Assembly (NCBI GenBank): GCA_905182905.1
Contig: CAJJDH010000016.1
Span: 1 to 42,416 of the forward strand
Length of the DNA stretch: 42,416 bases
Direction of reading: 5' to 3'
DNA from: a marine gamma proteobacterium HTCC2089
GTDB lineage: Bacteria; Pseudomonadota; Gammaproteobacteria; Pseudomonadales; Azotimanducaceae
Part shown: piece by piece, positions 35,714 to 42,416 of the stretch
Numbering within the stretch: the stretch's first letter is position 1
How the letters are laid out: the number at the start of each line of letters is the position of its first letter
Position numbers and translations under genes: made by a program
Notes under the pieces: model-generated
What the model was told of the DNA's origin: nothing
Seen by the model: only the letters and a program-made list of their open reading frames with translations
The model's database searches: none

Positions 35714-36729
35714 TATACTTGCGCTGCCGAGGATTGTTGGATCGCCACTGCACCGATGCGGAAATTGTCAGGAGTTTGGGCCGTCCAACGGTAAAAAGCG
35801 CGGCGGAAATTTGATGCCTCAGTATAACCTACCAGTTCGGCGACTTCCTGAACCGAGAGGGTAGTGGTACGCAAACAGTCTTCTGCAAAACGCTGACGAA
35901 CATCGTCTAAAAGCGCCTGAAATGAAGTATTTTCTTTAGCCAAATTTCTCCGCAACGTCCGCTCGCTAATGTTCATCAAGCTACTGACATCGTTTGCACT
36001 GTTCACCGAGGCAAGTTGTTGTAAAAGTAAGCGCGTAACACGCTGACTCAGACCTTTCGTTTCGCCGCCATAATCTAGTAAGTCTTGGCAGCGACGATCC
36101 AGTAACTCCAGCATATTAGCATCTGTAGCCAACAGCGGTAGATCAAGTGCCCTAAGAGGGATTGAGAAAATGCACCTATTGGCTCCAAAATTGGGCAGAC
36201 AGTTAAATACTTTCTGGTAACTTTGCAGGTGTCCTGTGTCTGAATATGACAATTCAATCTTTTGCGCAAAAATCTCTTCCCCTGTGAGTTGAGAAATAAC
36301 TTGGGGAAAGCTAGCCATCAACTCTTCTACAAGCAGCAAAAACACATCTGCGCTAGGCGATGAAGTGTTTTCCAATATCACTTGGTAAGAATCTCCTTCA
36401 ATCGCGAATTTCACATCTAATAGTGGCGAAGCTGTAGGATAGTATTTGGCGGCCAGGCGCAATGCATGGGAAAGCGTCTGAGCACTTTTCATCGCGTAAC
36501 CTAAAATACCATATTCGCTAATCTGAAATTGACGGCCAGCCAGCAAACATAGATCTCGAGGCAGCAATTCCTCCCCAATCAATTTGTTTAAGTCGTAATA
36601 ATTCAGGGAACGGTCCGCAACACCCATCTGCAACCAACGCGTCTGCAACTGCGGGCTTTGATCACACAGGCGTTCAAATGAGCGTTGAACACGTTTTGAA
36701 ACAAAATAATGGTGTAGGCTTAGCGGCAC
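35713..36729 (-). CDS. AraC-family regulator with Arabinose_bd-type N-terminal domain
   Basis: A 338-residue transcription factor. The N-terminal two thirds (about 10-210) match the ligand-sensing domain of the OruR/ArgR-like AraC subgroup (PF12625 type: EYGILGYAMKSAQTLSHALRLAAKYYP). The C-terminal HTH_18 has SSLMNISERTLRRNLAKENTSFQALLDDVR and the second helix pair VAELVGYTEASNFRRAFYRWTAQTPDNFR. It overlaps the downstream phosphotransferase gene by one base, so it probably regulates that gene or others in the same pathway. Ligand unknown. Confidence 0.92.
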   Translation of the reverse strand: MPLSLHHYFVSKRVQRSFERLCDQSPQLQTRWLQMGVADRSLNYYDLNKLIGEELLPRDLCLLAGRQFQISEYGILGYAMKSAQTLSHALRLAAKYYPTASPLLDVKFAIEGDSYQVILENTSSPSADVFLLLVEELMASFPQVISQLTGEEIFAQKIELSYSDTGHLQSYQKVFNCLPNFGANRCIFSIPLRALDLPLLATDANMLELLDRRCQDLLDYGGETKGLSQRVTRLLLQQLASVNSANDVSSLMNISERTLRRNLAKENTSFQALLDDVRQRFAEDCLRTTTLSVQEVAELVGYTEASNFRRAFYRWTAQTPDNFRIGAVAIQQSSAAQV

Positions 36730-36751
36730 TATAGGTATAACAACTTAACAA

Positions 36752-37573
36752 TTACAAAAGCTTTAACGCTTGTTGCATCACCCAACCAATTTGCCGCTGA
36801 ATTACTAAATCAGCAGTGTTGTCCAAACCCGTATCTTCACGATTGATAATGACCAGCTTGGCTCCCAACTGTTTAGCGTATTCAGGAAATCCAGCTGCGG
36901 GATAAACTGTTAGAGATGAACCCAATACTATAAGTAAATCGCAGGCTTCCACCATAGCGGTAGCTCGTTGCATAGGAATTTCCGGCATGGACTGACCAAA
37001 TGAAATGGTCGCAGTCTTTAATATTCCAGAGCATTTATGGCACGCACCAACGCTTTGGTTTTTCTCAAACTCTGCTTTAAGCTCTGCTAGCTCGTAACGC
37101 AGCCCACAGCTCAAACAAGAGGCATAAGTTGCATTGCCGTGCAGCTCAACAATTTTATCCTCAGCCAAGCCAGAGTTTTGATGTAGATTGTCGACATTTT
37201 GAGTAATCACGCCAGCGCATTTACCAAGCTGATCTAGCGCTAGAATTGCATAGTGACCCTCGTTAGGTTCAGCTTTGAGCATTACTTGATCCCCGGAGAA
37301 TTTGCGCTTCCAAGACTCCAAACGCATTTCTTCCGAGCCAATAAAATCTTGAAACTGAATAGGCTGCATTTTGGTCCACAGACCAGTACCGGGGCTACGA
37401 AAATCTGGAATACCAGATTCTGTACTAATTCCAGCGCCAGTAAAAAACACAATACGCTTAGAACCTGCCAAAAGCTCAGCAAATGCGCCAATTTCGCCTT
37501 TTCCCTCGCCCGGTTTGGCCGGGTCTCTATCGTTATCGTCGGTGTGAATTATTCTGCTCCTAATTGCGACCAT
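36752..37573 (-). CDS. cobB: Sirtuin NAD-dependent protein deacylase
   Basis: A 273-residue cytoplasmic Sir2-family enzyme that removes acyl groups from protein lysines using NAD. Motifs: FFTGAGIS (43-50), GIPDFRSP, TQNVDNLH (124-131), the catalytic His145 in ELHG, four zinc cysteines at 153, 156, 178 and 181, and LGSSLTVYPA. The FGQSMPE segment replaces the more common FGExLP. The first 27 residues are charged and non-conserved; an internal start is possible but none is clearly better. It stops 22 bases after the AraC-type gene begins, on the same strand, so could be read with it. The symbol denotes family rather than proven orthology. Confidence 0.93.
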   Translation of the reverse strand: MVAIRSRIIHTDDNDRDPAKPGEGKGEIGAFAELLAGSKRIVFFTGAGISTESGIPDFRSPGTGLWTKMQPIQFQDFIGSEEMRLESWKRKFSGDQVMLKAEPNEGHYAILALDQLGKCAGVITQNVDNLHQNSGLAEDKIVELHGNATYASCLSCGLRYELAELKAEFEKNQSVGACHKCSGILKTATISFGQSMPEIPMQRATAMVEACDLLIVLGSSLTVYPAAGFPEYAKQLGAKLVIINREDTGLDNTADLVIQRQIGWVMQQALKLL

Positions 37574-37667
37574 AAAGTTGTCAGATCAATGTTCATTAAG
37601 GATACTAACGAATCAATCGACCAGATGACCAGCGTAGAAATATTACGTCTTCGTACAAAGCAAAAAA

Positions 37668-38684
37668 ATGTTTAAATCCACTATAAGAGTCTTATCACTA
37701 CTGTTACTGGCAGGAATACTAATCGCTGTTGGCGGTGCCATCACTGCTTGGTACAAGGGCTATGATCTATCAAATCTGGGGAATGCCGTATTTCAACCTG
37801 ACCCTGAAGAAAATCCTCTTAGACCGCTAAACTCCAGCAACTTCTTTGCTCAGTCTAAGTGGATGGGTGATATTGAAGAAATAGCATTGAATGAATCCAG
37901 TGGGCTCGCCAGCAGCAACTTGACCGACGACGTTTTGTGGTCAATCAATGACAGCGGTGATTCAGCTCGGATTTTTGCCATGACTACGGCGGGTGGTGAT
38001 TTGGGAGAATGGGCTATAAACCTCCCGGAACCAACAGATTGGGAGGCTATGGATAGTTTTGTTTTTGATGACACAGCCTATCTACTCATAGCTGATGTTG
38101 GCGACAATCTCAGCTGGCGTCCCTACGTATCATTACTAGTGGTGCCCGAGCCAGATCTAACGCAAAGCAACGAAACCCCTATTGAAGCCGTGTGGCAACA
38201 AAAATTTCGTTATCCTGATGGGCCGAGAGATTGTGAAGCGGTTGCAGTCGATGTTGGTCGCGGAGAAATACTGTTAATGACTAAGCGGCTGGCTCCTAAC
38301 GAGCTCTACAGAATACCCCTTAAGCATATGAATGATTCAAACGACGAAGTTATAGTGGCCGAAAAAATAGCCATCATCGACTCAATTCCTAGGCCAAGCC
38401 CAGAAGAGGCACGGCTATTTGGAGCAGCTGGACCTTATATGGGCATGCCCACGGGAATGACAAGCAGCGGAAATAACTTATTAGTAACAACTATGCAAAA
38501 CGCCTACCTACTGAACAGGGCCGACTTATCTCAACCGGCAGTTACCATTAAGCTACCCTTTATTGGTCAAAGAGAAGCCATCACCTTTGCTAGAAATTCA
38601 GCAACAACTGCATATGTGTCGCGAGAAAGAAAAAAAGGTAAAGAGGTCGCGGATATTTTTAGGCTGGACTTTGCGACTGAGTAA
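37668..38684 (+). CDS. Membrane-anchored predicted beta-propeller protein
   Basis: A 338-residue protein with one N-terminal hydrophobic helix (about 7-29), acting as signal anchor or uncut signal, then a soluble domain. Repeated strand motifs SSGLASS, VLWSINDSGD, DWEAMD, LLIADVGDN and CEAVAVD are those of a widespread beta-propeller family with no established reaction, sometimes labelled esterase-like phytase. It diverges from cobB with a 94-base gap, and its 3' end overlaps the convergent CPT-like gene by 26 bases. Function unknown; extracytoplasmic location inferred. Confidence 0.78.
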   Translation: MFKSTIRVLSLLLLAGILIAVGGAITAWYKGYDLSNLGNAVFQPDPEENPLRPLNSSNFFAQSKWMGDIEEIALNESSGLASSNLTDDVLWSINDSGDSARIFAMTTAGGDLGEWAINLPEPTDWEAMDSFVFDDTAYLLIADVGDNLSWRPYVSLLVVPEPDLTQSNETPIEAVWQQKFRYPDGPRDCEAVAVDVGRGEILLMTKRLAPNELYRIPLKHMNDSNDEVIVAEKIAIIDSIPRPSPEEARLFGAAGPYMGMPTGMTSSGNNLLVTTMQNAYLLNRADLSQPAVTIKLPFIGQREAITFARNSATTAYVSRERKKGKEVADIFRLDFATE

Positions 38685-39273
38685 ACGCACGTGGAGGCGT
38701 GGTTATCCGATCAACAATTGATTGCGCAACTTGTCTTGGCGTAGCGGCACTTGTATCAACCTCAAGGTCGTAACCTAAGCCGTGTTCGTGGACCTGTTCA
38801 TAGTGGGAAACCGCGGTGCCAGGAAATCGCCCGGGGCGTAAAGCTTCTCTGGCTAAAACAACATCCAATGAGCATTTAACACCAATGAACCAAGTTTTTT
38901 CAGGATTCAATACGCTCATATAGTCTTCAAGATATTCACGCTTAAACAGCAAATCATCGACAATTACGTTGCAGCCCATTTCCGCAAACCTTGCAATCGA
39001 CCGGCGCATTGCCTTTAAAACCTTCTCGCCATAATCACCAAATTGTATTTGTGTCACCCATTTACCATTTTGCTGTGCCGGCACAACATTTAGCCCTGAT
39101 GCGCCCGGATCTCCGGCAGGAGAATTCAAACCGCGCACACGACTGGGCATACCGTCACGAAATTGATCCAACGCCATGTGCTGGTAGGGCTCTTGCAGTA
39201 ATTGCTGTAATTTAACTGCCAGCGTCGTCTTGCCAGAGCTGGAACATCCATTTAGCAATATAATCTTGCCCAT
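38659..39273 (-). CDS. Chloramphenicol phosphotransferase-like P-loop kinase
   Basis: A 204-residue P-loop protein. The start ATG at 39273 has GAGAG about 8 bases upstream; the frame is open 5 codons further (TTG). Walker A is LLNGCSSSGKTT; IVDDLLFKREYLEDY and the lid RPGRFPGTAVSHYEQVHEHGLGYDLEVDT match the CPT family (PF07931), whose Streptomyces founder phosphorylates chloramphenicol. Most relatives outside antibiotic producers have unknown substrates, so resistance should not be assumed. It converges with the propeller gene, overlapping by 26 bases. Confidence 0.85.
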   Translation of the reverse strand: MGKIILLNGCSSSGKTTLAVKLQQLLQEPYQHMALDQFRDGMPSRVRGLNSPAGDPGASGLNVVPAQQNGKWVTQIQFGDYGEKVLKAMRRSIARFAEMGCNVIVDDLLFKREYLEDYMSVLNPEKTWFIGVKCSLDVVLAREALRPGRFPGTAVSHYEQVHEHGLGYDLEVDTSAATPRQVAQSIVDRITTPPRAFTQSQSPA

Positions 39274-39488
39274 CAAAAAAACTCTCAATCGTAAAAATCT
39301 GCAGTTACCTGCAAATACAAGGCAGGGTGTATGTTGTGAACAAGAATGTTACTAAAGAGCGCGCATTGTTACTCTACTTTTTCGTCCTCAATTGCCGTTA
39401 TCCATATCTAATCCTCTGATTCAATTTGTTAAATTGAGGCCACTAGGCTGTGTATACTTAGGCATCTGAGATTTAGGACTAAAGAGCA

Positions 39489-40166
39489 TTGCGACTGGCT
39501 TGCGAACACCCAGACTTGATGTCCATAACCGATGGACTCCCGCACTTAAGCGGGGCGGCATTGGCAATTGCACCCATAAGCGATTACCGAAGCCTGTTAC
39601 TTGATGGGGAGGGGGCTTACATAGATTCTATGGCAGAAAAGCGTCAGTTCGAGTTTTCTAGCGGCCGTCATTGCGCCCACCGTTGCCAAGAGGTCCTTGA
39701 CTTAAAACCTGCACCCATCCTGAGGTTAGAGCGCACACCCGTTTGGCCCTCTGCATCTTACCGTGGCAGCATTAGTCACTGTGATATAGCAGCTGTAGCG
39801 ACCATTACGACTGAGCAAAAGGGTATTGGCGTCGATATTGAGCGCACGGACAGGGTTAAAGAAAAGCTTTTTGATGCACTATTTACCAAAAGTGAACAAA
39901 AGCACCTATCATCCTTACCAGAAGAGGCGGCTAATGTAGCCCCCGCCGTTTTATTCTCTGCCAAAGAGTCTGGCTACAAAGCAATATTTCCAATCGGCGG
40001 GCAATTTATTGGCTTTCATGAAGCGACAATTACAGTAGATTGGTCGCGCCAAACATTCACTATTGAATATTTGGGCCATCACGCCGCCAACCGTGCGTTA
40101 AACTCTGGTACCGGGTACTGGCAGATTCAAGGCGAATACGTCTTAACAATTTTTGTGATTAGTTAA
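39489..40166 (+). CDS. 4'-phosphopantetheinyl transferase, EntD type
   Basis: A 225-residue enzyme that moves phosphopantetheine from CoA onto carrier proteins. EntD-style motifs are in order: FSSGRHCAHRC (56-66), PVWP, GSISHC (93-98), the Mg-binding GVDIE (114-118) and FSAKESGYKA (156-165). The start is uncertain: TTG at 39489 has an AAAGAG very close, while ATG at 39519 lacks a good site; both retain all motifs. The nupC-like gene starts one base after its stop. No NRPS or PKS gene is in the window, so the carrier protein partner is elsewhere, possibly a fatty acid or secondary-metabolite system. Confidence 0.9.
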   Translation: MRLACEHPDLMSITDGLPHLSGAALAIAPISDYRSLLLDGEGAYIDSMAEKRQFEFSSGRHCAHRCQEVLDLKPAPILRLERTPVWPSASYRGSISHCDIAAVATITTEQKGIGVDIERTDRVKEKLFDALFTKSEQKHLSSLPEEAANVAPAVLFSAKESGYKAIFPIGGQFIGFHEATITVDWSRQTFTIEYLGHHAANRALNSGTGYWQIQGEYVLTIFVIS

Positions 40167-40167
40167 C

Positions 40168-41403
40168 ATGCAGGCAATTTTGGGTATCGTGGTGCTTTTA
40201 GCGGCTTGCTGGGCTTTCAGTGAACGGCGACAGGCTATCTCATGGCAATTCGTCGCAACGGGGCTATTTATCCAGTTTCTGTTGGCCTTAATCTTATTGC
40301 GTGTGCCTTGGATTACAGATTTTTTACTGGGCCTGAATTACTTTATCAGTGCAATTGAGCAAGCTACTCGAGCGGGAACAGAATTTCTTTTTGGCTATTT
40401 GGGGGGCGGGGGTTTTCCGACAGACCTCGATGGCAACCCGGCGCCTTATCTCTTTGCCTTTCGAGTACTTCCCCAAGTTATTGTATTTTCCGTCATTGTG
40501 GCACTGCTGTGGCACTGGAAGGTGCTACCAGCCATTGTCCGTGTTTTGAGTATGGGGTTACAGAAGTCTCTAAAAGTTAGCGGCAGCGTTGCTACAGCTA
40601 GCGCTGCAAGTCTTTTTTTAGGCATGGTCGAAACTCCACTAGTTATTCGCGCCTATCTTGCTGGCCTTACACGGTCTGAGTTTTTCACCGTCATGTCACT
40701 AGGCATGTCTACTGTCGCCGGCAGTGTCATGGTGTTATTTGCATCCATTCTAGACGGTGTTTTGCCTGGCATCATTGGTCATATTCTCGGTGCCTCAATG
40801 ATCAATATGATTGGTGCTATCTATATTTCTCGAATCCTTATCCCCGAGACCCAAGAGAGTGCCCACACCGATAGCAAAGTCGATTTAATTTACTCGTCGT
40901 CCATGGATGCACTGAGCCAAGGTACAAAAGATGGTCTGTCTCTTGCCATCAATGTTGGCGCGATGCTGTTGGTTTTGATCAGCTTCGTTGCTTTGGCAAA
41001 TATATTGCTAAGTAACATTGTTATTGATGGTCAAAGTTTTTCCATTGAGCAAATTCTGGGCTGGTGTTTTGCTCCGATCGCATGGCTTATCGGTATCCCT
41101 TGGAGCGAAGCAATACCTGCTGGGGCTTTACTGGGGACTAAGCTGGTGCTCAATGAACTAGTCGCATTCATCCAGTTAGCCCAAAACTCGGAATTATTTT
41201 CACCACAAAGCCGGCTTATTTTACTTTATGCACTTTGCGGGTTCGCTAATATTGGTAGTTTAGGTATTCTCCTGGGCGGTCTATCCGTACTTGTGCCAGA
41301 GCGTAAGGCAGAGTATCTACAAATTGCACCGCGCTCAGTTATAAGCGGTACTGTGGTGACCTTAGTCTCTGGCGCAATCGTTGCACTTGTAAGCCGTATT
41401 TGA
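40168..41403 (+). CDS. NupC-type concentrative nucleoside transporter
   Basis: A 411-residue inner-membrane protein with about 8-10 helices. CNT-family motifs include FAFRVLPQVIVFSVIVALLW, LGMVETPLVIRAYL and MSTVAGSVMVLFA, with the C-terminal gate ICGFANIGS-like sequence YALCGFANIGSLGILLGG. The family imports nucleosides with Na+ or H+. It starts one base after the PPTase stop codon, so it shares that transcript, though no functional link is evident. Substrate range and coupling ion are not readable. Confidence 0.93.
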   Translation: MQAILGIVVLLAACWAFSERRQAISWQFVATGLFIQFLLALILLRVPWITDFLLGLNYFISAIEQATRAGTEFLFGYLGGGGFPTDLDGNPAPYLFAFRVLPQVIVFSVIVALLWHWKVLPAIVRVLSMGLQKSLKVSGSVATASAASLFLGMVETPLVIRAYLAGLTRSEFFTVMSLGMSTVAGSVMVLFASILDGVLPGIIGHILGASMINMIGAIYISRILIPETQESAHTDSKVDLIYSSSMDALSQGTKDGLSLAINVGAMLLVLISFVALANILLSNIVIDGQSFSIEQILGWCFAPIAWLIGIPWSEAIPAGALLGTKLVLNELVAFIQLAQNSELFSPQSRLILLYALCGFANIGSLGILLGGLSVLVPERKAEYLQIAPRSVISGTVVTLVSGAIVALVSRI

Positions 41404-41408
41404 GCTGC

Positions 41409-42404
41409 TTAGCGCGGAAATTCGTTAATGCACTCAGATAACTTGCGCTCAGCGGCAGCATCAATGTCACGGTGAAAAACCCACCTAGGCCTGCCCACAG
41501 AGATACCTTTGTCAGTTAACCAGCCCGCAAGTTTCCTATAAGTTGGAACAGGTAGGTTAAGGTGAATCATATTGGTTGCATTGCGTACGGCATCAGAACC
41601 GAACTTACCTACCAGAACCTCACTTATGCGCTCAGCCCTCCGATGATCCTCAATCAAATCGTTTAAATGATGGGTTAGGGCGTGCAGACCTCCTGCGGCG
41701 ATGATGCCACCTTGGCGCATACCGCCGCCTAAAACTTTGCGCCACCTGCGCGCAAGTTTTATCAGATCCCTCGAGCCGACCAGTAACGAACCCACCGGCG
41801 CGCCCAGGCCCTTTGATAAACATATAGACACTGAATCGAAGTGTTCTGCAATATGCGCGGGGCTTACCTGTTGCGCCGCGGCTGCGTTAAACAAGCGCGC
41901 ACCGTCCAAATGAAGCGCCAAGCCAAACTCGTCACAAAGATGCCGAACCTTGAGAGGATAGTCAGCAGGTAGTGGAGTACCCGCATGGGTATTTTCAAGG
42001 CACACCACTTTGGTACAGGCAAAATGGATATCATCTGGTTTAATTGCACTGCGAATATCATCCAAGCTTAAGCAACCGTCTTGATCCATCGCCAAGCTGT
42101 GAGGCTGAATACTGCCCAACACAGCGGCACCGCCGCCCTCATAACGAAACGTATGTGCATTTGCGCCGACAATGTACTCATCACCACGCTGGCAATGCGC
42201 CAGTAAGCCAAGCAAATTGGACTGGGTACCAGAGGGAGCAAATATAGCAGCCTCCTTGCCCAGCAGTTCGGCGGCATAGGACTCTAGAGCTGCGATACTC
42301 GGATCTTCTGCATATACATCGTCACCCACTGGTGCATCACGCATAACATCTCTCATCGCCTGAGAGGGTTGAGTAACCGTGTCACTACGAAGGTCTATTT
42401 GCAT
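41409..42404 (-). CDS. ltaE: Low-specificity L-threonine aldolase
   Basis: A 331-residue PLP enzyme cleaving L-threonine and L-allo-threonine to glycine and acetaldehyde. It begins DLRSDTVTQPSQAMR, the classic N-terminal motif; PSGTQSN binds phosphate, HLDGARLFNA holds the PLP-contacting Asp168, and Lys198 in SICLSKGLGAPVG forms the Schiff base. Length is normal for LtaE. It converges with the nucleoside transporter gene, leaving 5 bases between stops. The start ATG lies 12 bases from the window edge, so its promoter is not visible. Confidence 0.95.
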   Translation of the reverse strand: MQIDLRSDTVTQPSQAMRDVMRDAPVGDDVYAEDPSIAALESYAAELLGKEAAIFAPSGTQSNLLGLLAHCQRGDEYIVGANAHTFRYEGGGAAVLGSIQPHSLAMDQDGCLSLDDIRSAIKPDDIHFACTKVVCLENTHAGTPLPADYPLKVRHLCDEFGLALHLDGARLFNAAAAQQVSPAHIAEHFDSVSICLSKGLGAPVGSLLVGSRDLIKLARRWRKVLGGGMRQGGIIAAGGLHALTHHLNDLIEDHRRAERISEVLVGKFGSDAVRNATNMIHLNLPVPTYRKLAGWLTDKGISVGRPRWVFHRDIDAAAERKLSECINEFPR

Positions 42405-42416
42405 ATCAAATTCACC

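Noticed and set aside
35462-35794. 110-codon plus-strand frame across the AraC/APH junction
   Set aside because: Antisense to two well-supported genes and compositionally odd.
38659-39273. Calling the CPT-like gene an antibiotic-resistance gene
   Set aside because: The family is broad and only the antibiotic-producer enzyme is known to act on chloramphenicol; context gives no support.
1-42416. CRISPR array, insertion sequence, prophage or integron
   Set aside because: No regularly spaced repeats, transposase, integrase or phage structural genes were seen; the tRNA-Leu at the left edge has no attachment-site duplicate that I could see.

Overview
The window looks like a chromosomal segment of a free-living, probably marine gammaproteobacterium. 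This is inferred from gene content and protein style: a gammaproteobacterial-type Pho/Pst locus, PykA, RmuC, EntD-like PPTase, NupC and LtaE, a two-component pair resembling the 'proteobacterial dedicated sortase system' regulators, acyl-CoA/SDR catabolic genes, and DUF6152-type secreted proteins. Genus cannot be fixed from the sequence. There is no rRNA, CRISPR array, transposase, integrase or phage gene; it reads as ordinary chromosome with a few unusual small modules.

Layout. (1) 1-9.4 kb, minus strand: tRNA-Leu(UAG), then a phosphate-starvation locus read right to left: an outer-membrane porin, phoR, pstS, pstC, pstA, pstB, phoU. Two 7-4-7 Pho-box-like direct repeats lie upstream of the porin (9389-9406) and phoR (8077-8094), so outer-membrane uptake, inner-membrane uptake and signalling are probably co-regulated. 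phoB is not in the window. PstC and PstA are much longer than the classical proteins. (2) 9.5-11.7 kb, minus: acyl-CoA dehydrogenase plus SDR dehydrogenase operon ending in a clear terminator. (3) 11.9-14.7 kb, plus: three exported proteins of unknown function, two of them sharing a WEG(D/A)TLVV motif and one DUF6152, ending in a terminator. (4) 14.8-17.2 kb, minus: D-2-hydroxyacid dehydrogenase plus MFS transporter.

(5) 17.4-25.8 kb: rmuC; a small unknown protein (minus); then a tight plus-strand run of a FAN1-like VRR-NUC nuclease, a fusion of a RecB/Cas4-like nuclease domain with an XPD-type iron-sulfur helicase, and pyruvate kinase, with a convergent TSUP permease. (6) 25.8-30.1 kb, plus: an exported MORN-repeat protein overlapping a membrane Ser/Thr kinase-like protein with atypical active-site residues and a repeat-rich extracytoplasmic half, then an MBL-fold hydrolase. 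(7) 30.2-33.2 kb, minus: response regulator and histidine kinase of the dedicated-sortase type; the kinase gene is cut by a single in-frame ochre stop and no sortase is nearby.

(8) 33.4-42.4 kb: PnuC and a NadR-type ribosylnicotinamide kinase (NAD salvage), an AraC regulator coupled to a choline-kinase-like phosphotransferase, a sirtuin, a predicted propeller protein, a CPT-like kinase, a phosphopantetheinyl transferase, a NupC nucleoside transporter and L-threonine aldolase. Genes are densely packed on both strands; no gene-free stretch exceeds 300 bases.

The best candidates for new biology are the nuclease/nuclease-helicase pair (19.5-23.5 kb), the MORN/atypical-kinase pair (25.8-29.1 kb), the secreted trio (11.9-14.7 kb) and the orphaned, broken sortase-type sensor system (30.2-33.2 kb).
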